From: Lutraria lutraria
Lineage: Eukaryota > Mollusca > Bivalvia > Venerida > Mactridae
NCBI GenBank assembly: GCA_964023205.1
Contig: OZ026835.1
Span: forward strand, 42,815,083 to 42,879,082
Length of the DNA: 64,000 bases
Reading direction: 5' to 3'
The notes beneath the pieces were generated by a model, which searched no databases, had not been told where the DNA came from, and worked only from the letters and a program-made list of their open reading frames with translations. A program made the position numbers and the translations under genes. This document shows, piece after piece, positions 46,601 to 61,339 of this stretch (positions are counted from its first letter, which is position 1; every line of letters starts with the position of its first letter).

Positions 46601-47989
46601 ATGCCCCCCCCCCCCTTTCGAAGAAATGGGGGGATATTGGATAGTTCATGTCTGTCTTTCTGTTCGTTGGTAATCAAACCTTGTCCGGCCAATTCGACTG
46701 TTTTGGCCCTGAGGTCTTCACTTGGTTTGAAGGTTGGTCACATAGATAGATGACTCCTGTTGATAAGGTCTATCAATAGGTCAAAGGTCTACTTTCCATT
46801 TGCCCTTTAGGGGGCATTGGTGTTTCACAAACACCTCATTAAAAGAGCGTTTTAGTACCCTAGTTTTAACTTAAGATTTTACAAATAACTTTCAAACATA
46901 GGCATTTATATTTCCTGAGCTTTAAATTTTTAAGAGTACTTTAACAAAACTTTATTCTTATACCAACAGTTATTTCTGTTAGATAAAATGTCTTGAATTG
47001 ACATGATTTATATTTTTGTCATATTTTTGTGATTGTAGGGTTCTTTCATAATGTTCTAGTTATGCTTGCTCTCCCCCACCATTTCGACAAACTTTGGTTA
47101 AATTGGTTGGCTCATTTCGGTCTTTCAGTTTGTTGGTTTTCAAAGCTTGTCCAGTAAATTACTAAGAGAGCGATTTGGCCTTTGGTCTTTAGACTTGGTT
47201 TGGAGGTTAATCCTCACATGTAGATAGATGACCCCTATTGATAAGCAAATGGCTACCCTACATAACTTTACACACTCTGTGAGATCTATCTGCATTGTAA
47301 TGACTCTTATACAAAATGTCTGCAGTGTTAGGCTATTCTATGAGCCACAGATCATAGCTCTCAATCTTGGCCACTGCCATTGGTCATTCTTAGGTGGTCG
47401 CTTACACAGTTTTGACTGTTCCTTGCTAGAACCCTCCTGCTTGATTTCACTGTCCTATATACTTTCATTTCTCTCTAAGTATACTAGCTGGCCTAGTATG
47501 GCATTCAAAAGTGGTTGTATCTCACTGAAGACCTTTAACCTTGTTGAAATATTGTTTTAGTACCCTTATTTATTTTAATATGTAATGAAATAACTTTAAA
47601 ACCTTACATAGTTGATTTTTCCTGAGTATTACTATTTATGAGTATTTTTTGAGAAGTCTTGAATTGACATGATTTGTTTAAATTTAAATTTTTGTCATAT
47701 TTTTTTGTACTATGCCCTCCCCTCCCCCTTTCGAAGAAATGGGTGATATTGGATTGTTCATGTCTGTCTTTCTGTTCGTTGGTACTCAAACCTTGTCTGG
47801 CCAATTCGACTGTTTTGGCCCTTAGGTCTTCACTTGGTTTGAAGGTTGGTCACATAGATAGATGACCCCTGTTGATAAGGTCTATCAATAGGTCAAAGGT
47901 CTACTATCCATTTGCCCTTTAGGGGGCATTGGTGTTTCACAAACACCTCATTAAAAGAGCGTTTTAGTACCCTAGTTTTAACTTAAGAT

Positions 47990-50900
47990 TTTACAAATAA
48001 CTTTCAAACATAGGCATTTATTTTTCCTCAGCTTTAAATTTTTAAGAGTACTTTAACAAAACTTTATTCTTATACCAACAGTTATTTCTGTTAGATAAAA
48101 TGTCTTGAATTGACATGATTTATATTTTTGTCATATTTTTGTAATTGTAGGGTTCTTAAATAATGTTCTAGTTATGCCTGCTCTCCCCCACCATTTCGAC
48201 AAACTTTGGTTAAATTGGTTGGCTCATTTCTGTCTTTCAGTTTGTTGGTTTTCAAAGGTTGTCCAGTAAATTACTAAGAGAGCGATTTGGCCTTTGGTCT
48301 TTAGACTTGGTTTGGAGGTTGATCCTCACATGTAGATAGATGACCCCTATTGATAAGCAAAGGGCTACCCTACATAACTTTACACACTCTGTGAGATCTA
48401 TCTGCATTGTAATGACTCTTATACAGAGGTTCTGCAGTGTTAGGCTTTTGTATGAGCCACAGAGCATAGCTCTCAATCTTGGCCACTGCCACTGGTCATT
48501 CTGTTATGAATTATCAATGACAGTTTTGTAAAAAAAAATGACCATTTTTCATTGGGTGGCCTTTATTCGGAGGTGGCTGCTTTCACAGTTTTGACTGTTC
48601 CTTGCTAGAACCCTCCTGCTTGATTTCAATGTCCTATTTACTATCATTTCTCTCTAAGTATACTAGCTGGCCTAGTATGGCATTCAAAAGTGGTTGTATC
48701 TCACTGAAGACCTTTAACCTTGTTGAAATGGTGTTTTAGTACTTACTTATTTAAATATGTAATGAAATAACTTTAAAACCTTAGGTAGTTGATTTTTCCT
48801 CAGTTTTACTATTTATGAGTACTTTTGAGAAGTCTTGAACTGACATGATTTGTTTAAATTTAAATTTTTTGTCATATTTTTGTATTATGCCCCCCCCCCC
48901 CCTTTCGAAGAAATGGGGGGATATTGGATAGTTCATGTCTGACTTTCTGTTCGTTGGCTATTAAACCTTGTCCGGCCTATTCGACTGTTTTGGCCCTTAC
49001 GTCTTCACTTGGTTTGAAGGTTGGTCACATAGATAGATGACCCCTGTTGATAAGGTCTATCAATAGGTCAAAGGTCTACTATCCATTTGCCCTTTAGGGG
49101 GCATTGGTGTTTCACAAACACCTCATTAAAAGAGCGTTTTAGTACCCTAGTTTTAACTTAAGATTTTACAAATAACTTTCAAACATAGGCATTTATATTT
49201 CCTGAGCTTTAAATTTTTAAGAGTACTTTAACAAAACTTTATTCTTATACCAACAGTTATTTCTGTTAGATAAAATGTCTTGAATTGACATGATTTATAT
49301 TTTTGTCATATTTTTGTGATTGTAGGGTTCTTTGGTTATGTTCTAGTTATGCCCGCTCTCCCCCACCATTTCGACAAACTTTGGTTAAATTGGTTGGCTC
49401 ATTTCGGTCTTTCAGTTTGTTGGTTTTCAAAGCTTGTCCGGTCAATTACTAAGAGAGCGATTTGGCCTTTGGTCTTTAGACTTGGTTTGGAGGTTGATTC
49501 TCATATGTAGATAGATGACCCCTATTGATAAGCAAAGGGCTACCCTATATAACTTTGCACACTCTATGAGTTCTATCTGCGTTTTAATGACTCTTATACA
49601 GAGGTTCTGCAGTGTTAGGCAATTCTATGAGCCACAGATCATAGCTCTCAATCTTGGCCACTGCCACTGGTCATTCTGTTATGAATTATCAATGACAGTT
49701 TTGTAAAAAAAAATGACAATTTTTCATTGGGTGGCCTTTATTCGGAGGTGGCTGCTTACACAGTTTTGACTGTTCCTTGCTAGAACCCTCCTGCTTGATT
49801 TCAATGTCCTATTTACTATCATTTCTCTCTTAGTATACTAGCTGGCCTAGTATGGCATTCAAAAGTGATTGTATCTCACTGAAGACCTTTTAACCTTGTT
49901 GAAATTTAGTGTTTTAGTACCCTTATTTAACTAAAGATATAATGAAATAACTTTAAAACCTTAGGTAGTTGATTTTTCCTCAGTTTTACTATTTATGAGT
50001 ATTTTTGAGAAGTCTTGAATTGACATGATTTGTATGAATTTAAATTTTTGTCATATTTTTGTATTATGCCCCCCCCCCCTTTCGAAGAAATGGGGGGATA
50101 TTGGATAGTTCATGTCTGTCTTTCTGTTCGTTGGTAATCAAACCTTGTCCGGCCAATTCGACTGTTTTGGCCCTTAGGTCTTCACTTGGTTTGAAGGTTG
50201 GTCACATAGATAGATGACTCCTGTTGATAAGGTCTATCAATAGGTCAAAGGTCTACTATCCATTTGCCCTTTAGGGGGCATTGGTGTTTCACAAACACCT
50301 CATTAAAAGAGCGTTTTAGTACCCTAGTTTTAACTTAAGATTTTACAAATAACTTTCAAACATAGGCATTTATTTTTCCTCAGCTTTAAATTTTTAAGAG
50401 TACTTTAACAAAACTTTATTCTTATACCAACAGTTATTTCTGTTAGATAAAATGTCTTGAATTGACATGATTTATATTTTTGTCATATTTTTGTAATTGT
50501 AGGGTTCTTTAATAATGTTCTAGTTATGCCTGCTCTCCCCCACCATTTCGACAAACTTTGGTTAAATTGGTTGGCTCATTTCGGTCTTTCAGTTTGTTGG
50601 TTTTCAAAGCTTGTCCAGTAAATTACTAAGAGAGCGATTTGGCCTTTGGTCTTTAGACTTGGTTTGGAGGTTGATCCTCACATGTAGATAGATGACCCCT
50701 ATTGATAAGCAAAGGGCTACCCTACATAACTTTACACACTCTGTGAGATCTATCTGCATTGTAATGACTCTTATACAGAGGTTCTGCAGTGTTAGGCTTT
50801 TGTATGAGCCACAGAGCATAGCTCTCAATCTTGGCCACTGCCACTGGTCATTCTGTTATGAATTATCAATGACAGTTTTGTAAAAAAAAATGACCATTTT

Positions 50901-53900
50901 TCATTGGGTGGCCTTTATTCGGAGGTGGCTGCTTTCACAGTTTTGACTGTTCCTTGCTAGAACCCTCCTGCTTGATTTCAATGTCCTATTTACTATCATT
51001 TCTCTCTAAGTATACTAGCTGGCCTAGTATGGCATTCAAAAGTGGTTGTATCTCACTGAAGACCTTTAACCTTGTTGAAATGGTGTTTTAGTACTTACTT
51101 ATTTAAATATGTAATGAAATAACTTTAAAACCTTAGGTAGTTGATTTTTCCTCAGTTTTACTATTTATGAGTACTTTTGAGAAGTCTTGAACTGACATGA
51201 TTTGTTTAAATTTAAATTTTTTGTCATATTTTTGTATTATGCCCCCCCCCCCCCCTTTCGAAGAAATGGGGGGATATTGGATAGTTCATGTCTGACTTTC
51301 TGTTCGTTGGCTATTAAACCTTGTCCGGCCTATTCGACTGTTTTGGCCCTTACGTCTTCACTTGGTTTGAAGGTTGGTCACATAGATAGATGACCCCTGT
51401 TGATAAGGTCTATCAATAGGTCAAAGGTCTACTATCCATTTGCCCTTTAGGGGGCATTGGTGTTTCACAAACACCTCATTAAAAGAGCGTTTTAGTACCC
51501 TAGTTTTAACTTAAGATTTTACAAATAACTTTCAAACATAGGCATTTATATTTCCTGAGCTTTAAATTTTTAAGAGTACTTTAACAAAACTTTATTCTTA
51601 TACCAACAGTTATTTCTGTTAGATAAAATGTCTTGAATTGACATGATTTATATTTTTGTCATATTTTTGTGATTGTAGGGTTCTTTGGTTATGTTCTAGT
51701 TATGCCCGCTCTCCCCCACCATTTCGACAAACTTTGGTTAAATTGGTTGGCTCATTTCGGTCTTTCAGTTTGTTGGTTTTCAAAGCTTGTCCGGTCAATT
51801 ACTAAGAGAGCGATTTGGCCTTTGGTCTTTAGACTTGGTTTGGAGGTTGATTCTCATATGTAGATAGATGACCCCTATTGATAAGCAAAGGGCTACCCTA
51901 TATAACTTTGCACACTCTATGAGTTCTATCTGCGTTTTAATGACTCTTATACAGAGGTTCTGCAGTGTTAGGCAATTCTATGAGCCACAGATCATAGCTC
52001 TCAATCTTGGCCACTGCCACTGGTCATTCTGTTATGAATTATCAATGACAGTTTTGTAAAAAAAAATGACAATTTTTCATTGGGTGGCCTTTATTCGGAG
52101 GTGGCTGCTTACACAGTTTTGACTGTTCCTTGCTAGAACCCTCCTGCTTGATTTCAATGTCCTATTTACTATCATTTCTCTCTAAGTATACTAGCTGGCC
52201 TAGTATGGCATTCAAAAGTGATTGTATCTCACTGAAGACCTTTTAACCTTGTTGAAATTTAGTGTTTTAGTACCCTTATTTAACTAAAGATATAATGAAA
52301 TAACTTTAAAACCTTAGGTAGTTGATTTTTCCTCAGTTTTACTATTTATGAGTATTTTTGAGAAGTCTTGAATTGACATGATTTGTATGAATTTAAATTT
52401 TTGTCATATTTTTGTATTATGCCCCCCCCCCCTTTCGAAGAAATGGGGGGATATTGGATAGTTCATGTCTGTCTTTCTGTTCGTTGGTAATCAAACCTTG
52501 TCCGGCCAATTCGACTGTTTTGGCCCTTAGGTCTTCACTTGGTTTGAAGGTTGGTCACATAGATAGATGACTCCTGTTGATAAGGTCTATCAATAGGTCA
52601 AAGGTCTACTATCCATTTGCCCTTTAGGGGGCATTGGTGTTTCACAAACACCTCATTAAAAGAGCGTTTTAGTACCCTAGTTTTAACTTAAGATTTTACA
52701 AATAACTTTCAAACATAGGCATTTATTTTTCCTCAGCTTTAAATTTTTAAGAGTACTTTAACAAAACTTTATTCTTATACCAACAGTTATTTCTGTTAGA
52801 TAAAATGTCTTGAATTGACATGATTTATATTTTTGTCATATTTTTGTAATTGTAGGGTTCTTTAATAATGTTCTAGTTATGCCTGCTCTCCCCCACCATT
52901 TCGACAAACTTTGGTTAAATTGGTTGGCTCATTTCGGTCTTTCAGTTTGTTGGTTTTCAAAGCTTGTCCAGTAAATTACTAAGAGAGCGATTTGGCCTTT
53001 GGTCTTTAGACTTGGTTTGGAGGTTGATCCTCACATGTAGATAGATGACCCCTATTGATAAGCAAAGGGCTACCCTACATAACTTTACACACTCTGTGAG
53101 ATCTATCTGCATTGTAATGACTCTTATACAGAGGTTCTGCAGTGTTAGGCTTTTGTATGAGCCACAGTTTATAGCTCTCAATCTTGGCCACTGCCACTGG
53201 TCATTCTGTTATGAATTATCAATGACAGTTTTGTAAAAAAAAATGACCATTTTTCATTGGGTGGCCTTTATTCGGAGGTGGCTGCTTTCACAGTTTTGAC
53301 TGTTCCTTGCTAGAACCCTCCTGCTTGATTTCAATGTCCTATTTACTATCATTTCTCTCTAAGTATACTAGCTGGCCTAGTATGGCATTCAAAAGTGGTT
53401 GTATCTCACTGAAGACCTTTAACCTTGTTGAAATGGTGTTTTAGTACTTACTTATTTAAATATGTAATGAAATAACTTTAAAACCTTAGGTAGTTGATTT
53501 TTCCTCAGTTTTACTATTTATGAGTACTTTTGAGAAGTCTTGAACTGACATGATTTGTTTAAATTTAAATTTTTTGTCATATTTTTGTATTATGCCCCCC
53601 CCCCCCCCCCCTTTCGAAGAAATGGGGGGATATTGGATAGTTCATGTCTGACTTTCTGTTCGTTGGCTATTAAACCTTGTCCGGCCTATTCGACTGTTTT
53701 GGCCCTTACGTCTTCACTTGGTTTGAAGGTTGGTCACATAGATAGATGACCCCTGTTGATAAGGTCTATCAATAGGTCAAAGGTCTACTATCCATTTGCC
53801 CTTTAGGGGGCATTGGTGTTTCACAAACACCTCATTAAAAGAGCGTTTTAGTACCCTAGTTTTAACTTAAGATTTTACAAATAACTTTCAAACATAGGCA

Positions 53901-55797
53901 TTTATATTTCCTGAGCTTTAAATTTTTAAGAGTACTTTAACAAAACTTTATTCTTATACCAACAGTTATTTCTGTTAGATAAAATGTCTTGAATTGACAT
54001 GATTTATATTTTTGTCATATTTTTGTGATTGTAGGGTTCTTTGGTTATGTTCTAGTTATGCCCGCTCTCCCCCACCATTTCGACAAACTTTGGTTAAATT
54101 GGTTGGCTCATTTCGGTCTTTCAGTTTGTTGGTTTTCAAAGCTTGTCCGGTCAATTACTAAGAGAGCGATTTGGCCTTTGGTCTTTAGACTTGGTTTGGA
54201 GGTTGATTCTCATATGTAGATAGATGACCCCTATTGATAAGCAAAGGGCTACCCTATATAACTTTGCACACTCTATGAGTTCTATCTGCGTTTTAATGAC
54301 TCTTATACAGAGGTTCTGCAGTGTTAGGCAATTCTATGAGCCACAGATCATAGCTCTCAATCTTGGCCACTGCCACTGGTCATTCTGTTATGAATTATCA
54401 ATGACAGTTTTGTAAAAAAAAATGACAATTTTTCATCGGGTGGCCTTTATTCGGAGGTGGCTGCTTACACAGTTTTGACTGTTCCTTGCTAGAACCCTCC
54501 TGCTTGATTTCAATGTCCTATTTACTATCATTTCTCTCTAAGTATACTAGCTGGCCTAGTATGGCATTCAAAAGTGATTGTATCTCACTGAAGACCTTTT
54601 AACCTTGTTGAAATTTAGTGTTTTAGTACCCTTATTTAACTAAAGATATAATGAAATAACTTTAAAACCTTAGGTAGTTGATTTTTCCTCAGTTTTACTA
54701 TTTATGAGTATTTTTGAGAAGTCTTGAATTGACATGATTTGTATGAATTTAAATTTTTGTCATATTTTTGTATTATGCCCCCCCCCCCCTTTCGAAGAAA
54801 TGGGGGGATATTGGATAGTTCATGTCTGTCTTTCTGTTCGTTGGTAATCAAACCTTGTCCGGCCAATTCGACTGTTTTGGCCCTTAGGTCTTCACTTGGT
54901 TTGAAGGTTGGTCACATAGATAGATGACTCCTGTTGATAAGGTCTATCAATAGGTCAAAGGTCTACTATCCATTTGCCCTTTAGGGGGCATTGGTGTTTC
55001 ACAAACACCTCATTAAAAGAGCGTTTTAGTACCCTAGTTTTAACTTAAGATTTTACAAATAACTTTCAAACATAGGCATTTATTTTTCCTCAGCTTTAAA
55101 TTTTTAAGAGTACTTTAACAAAACTTTATTCTTATACCAACAGTTATTTCTGTTAGATAAAATGTCTTGAATTGACATGATTTATATTTTTGTCATATTT
55201 TTGTAATTGTAGGGTTCTTTAATAATGTTCTAGTTATGCCTGCTCTCCCCCACCATTTCGACAAACTTTGGTTAAATTGGTTGGCTCATTTCGGTCTTTC
55301 AGTTTGTTGGTTTTCAAAGCTTGTCCAGTAAATTACTAAGAGAGCGATTTGGCCTTTGGTCTTTAGACTTGGTTTGGAGGTTGATCCTCACATGTAGATA
55401 GATGACCCCTATTGATAAGCAAAGGGCTACCCTACATAACTTTACACACTCTGTGAGATCTATCTGCATTGTAATGACTCTTATACAGAGGTTCTGCAGT
55501 GTTAGGCTTTTGTATGAGCCACAGAGCATAGCTCTCAATCTTGGCCACTGCCACTGGTCATTCTGTTATGAATTATCAATGACAGTTTTGTAAAAAAAAA
55601 TGACCATTTTTCATTGGGTGGCCTTTATTCGGAGGTGGCTGCTTTCACAGTTTTGACTGTTCCTTGCTAGAACCCTCCTGCTTGATTTCAATGTCCTATT
55701 TACTATCATTTCTCTCTAAGTATACTAGCTGGCCTAGTATGGCATTCAAAAGTGGTTGTATCTCACTGAAGACCTTTAACCTTGTTGAAATGGTGTT
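47990..55797 (+). repeat. 2,353-bp higher-order repeat block inside the array
   Basis: Units of type A (anchors 48340, 50692, 53045, 55402) and type B (49515, 51868, 54224) alternate; like-to-like spacing is 2352-2357, the small differences coming largely from C-run length. Type A marks: AGCATAGCTC, GCTTTCACAG, TAGTACTTACTTATTT, TTGGCTATTAAACC. Type B marks: TTTGCACACTCTATGAG, GGCAATTCTATG, TTTAGTGTTTTAGTACCC, GATGACTCCTG. Successive dimers differ at only a few sites by eye (for example 49830 and 53168-53170), so amplification is recent. The pattern breaks at about 55797, where the type A unit continues as another type. An outlying type B unit sits at 46050. Confidence 0.85.
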
Positions 55798-58700
55798 TTA
55801 GTACCCTTATTTAACTAAAGCTATAATGAAATAACTTTAAAACCTTGGGTTGTTGATTTTTCCTCAGTTTTACCATTTATGAGTATTTTTTGAGAAGTCT
55901 TGAATTGACATGATTTGTATAAATTTAAATTTTTGTCATATTTTTGTATTATGCCCGCTCTTTCGAAGAAATGGGGGGATATTGGATAGTTCATGTCTGT
56001 CTTTCTGTTCGTTGGTAATCAAACCTTGTCCGGCCAATTCGACTGTTTTGGCCCTTAGGTCTTCACTTGGTTTGAAGGTTGGTCACATAGATAAAATGAC
56101 CCCTGTTGATAAGGTCTATCAATAGGTCAAAGGTCTACTATCCATTTGCCCTTTAGGGGGCATTGGTGTTTCACAAACACCTCATTAAAAGAGCGTTTTA
56201 GTACCCTAGTTTTAACTTAAGATTTTACAAATAACTTTCAAACATAGGCATTTATTTTTCCTCAGCTTTCAATTTTTAAGAGTACTTTAAGAAAACTTCA
56301 TTCTTATACCAACAGTTATATCTGTTAGATAAAATGTCTTGAATTGACATGATTTATATTTTTGTCATATTTTTGTAATTGTAGGGTTCTTTCATAATGT
56401 TCTAGTTATGCCTACTCTCCCCCACCATTTCGACAAACTTTGGTTAAATTGGTTGGCTCATTTCTGTCTTTCAGTTTGTTGATTTTCAAACCTTGTCTGG
56501 TCAATTACTAAGAGAGCGATTTGGCCTTTGGTCTTTAGACTTGGTTTGGAGGTTGATCCTCACATGTAGATAGATGACCCCTATTGATAAGCAAAGGTCT
56601 ACCCTATATAACTTTACACACTCTATGAGTTCTATCTGCGTTTCAATGACTCTTATACAGAGGTTCCACAGTGTTAGGCTGTTCTATGAGCCACAGATCA
56701 TAGCTCTCAATCTTGGCCACTGCCACTGGTCATTCTGTTATGAATTATCAATGAGTTTTGTAAAAAATGACCTTTTTTCATTGGGTGACCTTTATTCGGA
56801 GGTGGCTGCTTACACAGTTATGACTGTTCCTTGCTAGAACCCTCCTGCTTGATTTCAATGTCCTATTTACTATCATTTCTCTCTAAGTATACTAGCTGGC
56901 CTAGTATGGCAATCAAAAGTGGTTGTATCTCACTGAAGACCTTTAACCTTGTTGAAATGGTGTTTTAGTACTTACTTATTTAAATATGTAATGAAATAAC
57001 TTTAAAACCTTAGGTAGTTGATTTTTCCTCAGTTTTACTATTTATGAGTACTTTTGAGAAGTCTTGAACTGACATGATTTGTTTAAATTTAAATTTTTTG
57101 TCATATTTTTGTATTATGCCCCCCCCCCTTTCGAAGAAATGGGGGGATATTGGATAGTTCATGTCTGTCTTTCTGTTCGTTGGCTATCAAACCTTGTCCG
57201 GCCTATTCGACTGTTTTGGCCCTTACGTCTTCACTTGGTTTGAAGGTTGGTCACATAGATAGATGACTCCTGTTGATAAGGTCTATCAATAGGTCAAAGG
57301 TCTACTATCCATTTGCCCTTTAGGGGGCATTGGTGTTTCACAAACACCTCATTAAAAGAGCGTTTTAGTACCCTAGTTTTAACTTAAGATTTTACAAATA
57401 ACTTTCAAACATAGGCATTTATATTTCCTGAGCTTTAAATTTTTAAGAGTACTTTAACAAAACTTTATTCTTATACCAACAGTTATTTCTGTTAGATAAA
57501 ATGTCTTGAATTGACATGATTTATATTTTTGTCATATTTTTGTGATTGTAGGGTTCTTTGGTTATGTTCTAGTTATGCCCGCTCTCCCCCACCATTTCGA
57601 CAAACTTTGGTTAAATTGGTTGGCTCATTTCTGTCTTTCAGTTTGTTGATTTTCAAACCTTGTCTGGTCAATTACTAAGAGAGCGATTTGGCCTTTGGTC
57701 TTTAGACTTGGTTTGGAGGTTGATCCTCACATGTAGATAGATGACCCCTATTGATAAGCAAAGGGCTACCCTATATAACTTTGCACACTCTATGAGTTCT
57801 ATCTGCATTGTAATGACTCTTATACAAAATGTCTGCAGTGTTAGGCTATTCTATGAGCCACAGATCATAGCTCTCAATCTTGGCCACTGCCATTGGTCAT
57901 TCTTAGGTGGTCGCTTACACAGTTTTGACTGTTCCTTGCTAGAACCCTCCTGCTTGATTTCACTGTCCTATATACTATCATTTCTCTCTAAGTATACTAG
58001 CTGGCCTAGTATGGCATTCAAAAGTGGTTGTATCTCACTGAAGACCTTTAACCTTGTTGAAATGGTGTTTTAGTACCCTTATTTATTTAAATATGTAATG
58101 AAATAACTTTAAAACCTTACATAGTTGATTTTTCCTCAGTATTACTATTTATGAGTATTTTTGAGAAGTCTTGAATTGACATGATTTGTTTAAATTTAAA
58201 TTTTTGTCATATTTTTTTGTACTATGCCCTCCCCCCCCCCCCCCCCCCCCTTTCGAAGAAATGGGTGATATTGGATTGTTCATGTCTGTCTTTCTGTTTT
58301 TTGGTACTCAAACCTTGTCTGGCCAATTCGACTGTTTTGGCCCTTAGGTCTTCACTTGGTTTGAAGGTTGGTCACATAGATAGATGATCCCTGTTGATAA
58401 GGTCTATCAATAGGTCAAAGGTCAACTATCCATTTGCCCTTTAGGGGGCATTGGTGTTTCACAAACACCTCATTAAAAGAGCGTTTTAGTACCCTAGTTT
58501 TAACTTAAGATGTATCAAATAACTTTAAAAACATAGGCATTTATTTTTCCTCAGCTTTAAATTTTTAAGAGTATTTTTACAAAACTTTATTCTTATACCA
58601 GCAGTTATTTATGTTAGATAAAATGTCTTGAATTGACATGATTTATATTTTTGTCATATTTTTGTAATTGTAGGGTTCTTTCATAATGTTCTAGTTATGC

Positions 58701-58869
58701 CCGCTCTCCCCCACCATTTCGACAAACTTTGGTTAAATTGGTTGGCTCATTTCGGTCTTTCAGTTTGTTGGTTTTCAAAGCTTGTCCGGTCAATTACTAA
58801 GAGAGCCATTTGGCCTTTGGTCTTTAGACTTGGTTTGGAGGTTGATCCTCATATGTAGATAGATGACCC

Positions 58870-59310
58870 CTATTGATAAGCAAAGGGCTACCCTATATAA
58901 CTTTACACACTCTATGAGTTCTATCTGCGTTTTAATGACTCTTATACAGAGGTTCTGCAGTGTTAGGCTATTCTATGAGCCACAGATCATAGCTCTCAAT
59001 CTTGGCCACTGCCACTGGTCATTCTGTTATGAATTATCAATGACAGTTTTGTAAAAAAAAATGACCATTTTTCATTGGGTGGCCTTTATTCAGAGGTGGC
59101 TGCTTACACAGTTTTGACTGTTCCTTGCTAGAACCCTCCTGCTTGAATTCAACACCATTTCGACAAACTTTGGTTAAATTGGTTGGCTCATTTCTGTCTT
59201 TCAGTTTGTTGGTTTTCAAAGCTTGTCCGGTCAATTACTAAGAGTGCGATTTGGCTTTTGGTCTTTAGACTTGGTTTGGAGGTTGATCCTCACATGTAGA
59301 TTGATGACCC
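58870..59310 (+). repeat. Truncated array unit with a ~735-bp internal deletion
   Basis: At about 59150 the sequence jumps from CCTGCTTGAATTCAA straight to CACCATTTCGACAAAC. The anchors 58863 and 59304 are therefore only 441 bp apart instead of about 1,176. The whole short half is lost. Confidence 0.85.
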
Positions 59311-61339
59311 CTATTGATAAGCAAATGGCTACCCTACATAACTTTACACACTCTGTGAGATCTATCTGCATTGTAATGACTCTTATACAGAGGTTCTGCA
59401 GTGTTAGGCTATTCTATGAGCCACAGATCATAGCTCTCAATCTTGGCCACTGCCACTGGTCATTCTGTTATGAATTATCAATGACAGTTTTGTAAAAAAA
59501 AATGACCATTTTTCATTGGGTGGCCTTTATTTTAGCCGCTTAGACAGGTTTGACTGTTCCTTGCTAGAACCCTCCTGCTTGAATTCAATGTCCTATTTGC
59601 TATCATTTCTCTCTAAGTATACTAGCTGGCCTAGTATGACATTCAAAAGTGATTGTATCTCACTGAAGACCTTTAACCTTGTTGAAATTTAGTGTTTTAG
59701 TACCCTTATTTAACTTAAGATATAATGAAATAACTTTAAAACCTTGGGTTGTTGATTTTTCCTCATTTTTACTATTTATGAGTATTTTTTTAGAAGAGTT
59801 GAATTGACATGATTTGTATGAATTTAAATTTTTGTCATATTTTTGTATTATGAACCCCCCCCCCCCCCCCCCCCTTTCGAAGAAATGGGGGGATATTGGA
59901 TAGTTCATGTCTGTCTTTCTGTTCGTTGGTAATCAAACCTTGTCCGGCCAATTCGACTGTTTTGGCCCTTAGGTCTTCACTTGGTTTGAAGGTTGGTCAC
60001 ATAGATAGATGACCCCTGTTGATAAGGTCTATCAATAGGTCAAAGGTCTACTATCCATTTGCCCTTTAGGGGGCATTGGTGTTTCACAAACACCTCATTA
60101 AAAGAGCGTTTTAGTACCCTAGTTTTAACTTAAGATTTTACAAATAACTTTCAAACATAGGCATTTATTTTTCCTCAGCTTTAAATTTTTAAGAGTACTT
60201 TAACAAAACTTTATTCTTATACCAACAGTTATTTCTGTTAGATAAAATGTCTTGAATTGACATGATTTATATTTTTGTCATATTTTTGTAATTGTAGGGT
60301 TCTTTCATAATGTTCTAGTTATGCCTGCTCTCCCCCACCATTTCGACAAACTTTGGTTAAATTGGTTGGCTCATTCGGTCTTTCAGTTTGTTGGTTTTCA
60401 AAGCTTGTCCGGTAAATTACTAAGAGAGCGATTTGGCCTTTGGTCTTTAGACTTGGTTTGGAGGTTGATCCTCACATGTAGATAGATGACCCCTATTGAT
60501 AAGCAAAGGGCTACCCTACATAACTTTACACACTCTGTGAGATCTATCTGCATTGTAATGACTCTTATACAGAGGTTCTGCAGTGTTAGGCTATTCTATG
60601 AGCCACAGATCATAGCTCTCAATCTTGGCCACTGCCATTGGTCATTCTTAGGTGGTCGCTTACACAGTTTTGACTGTTCCTTGCTAGAACCCTCCTGCTT
60701 GATTTCAATGTCCTATTTACTATCATTTCTCTCTAAGTATACTAGCTGGCCTAGTATGGCATTCAAAAGTGGTTGTATCTCACTGAAGACCTTTAACCTT
60801 GTTGAAATGGTGTTTTAGTACCCTTATTTATTTAAATATGTAATGAAATAACTTTAAAACCTTACATAGTTGATTTTTCCTCAGTATTACTATTTATGAG
60901 TATTTTTGAGAAGTCTTGAATTGACATGATTTGTTTAAATTTAAATTTTTGTCATATTTTTTTGTACTATGCCCTCTCCCCCCCCCCCCCCCTTTCGAAG
61001 AAATGGGGGGATATTGGATTGTTCATGTCTGTCTTTCTGTTCGTTGGTATTCAAACCTTGTCTGGCCAATTCGACTGTTTTGGCCCTTAAGGCTTCACTT
61101 GGTTTGAAGGTTGGTCACATAGATAGATGATCCCTGTTGATAAGGTCTATCAATAGGTCAAAGGTCAACTATCCATTTGCCCTTTAGGGGGCATCGGTGT
61201 TTCACAAACACCTCATTAAAAGAGCGTTTTAGTACCCTAGTTTTAACTTAAGATGTATCAAATAACTTTAAAAACATAGGCATTTATTTTTCCTCAGCTT
61301 TAAATTTTTAAGAGTATTTTTACAAAACTTTATTCTTAT

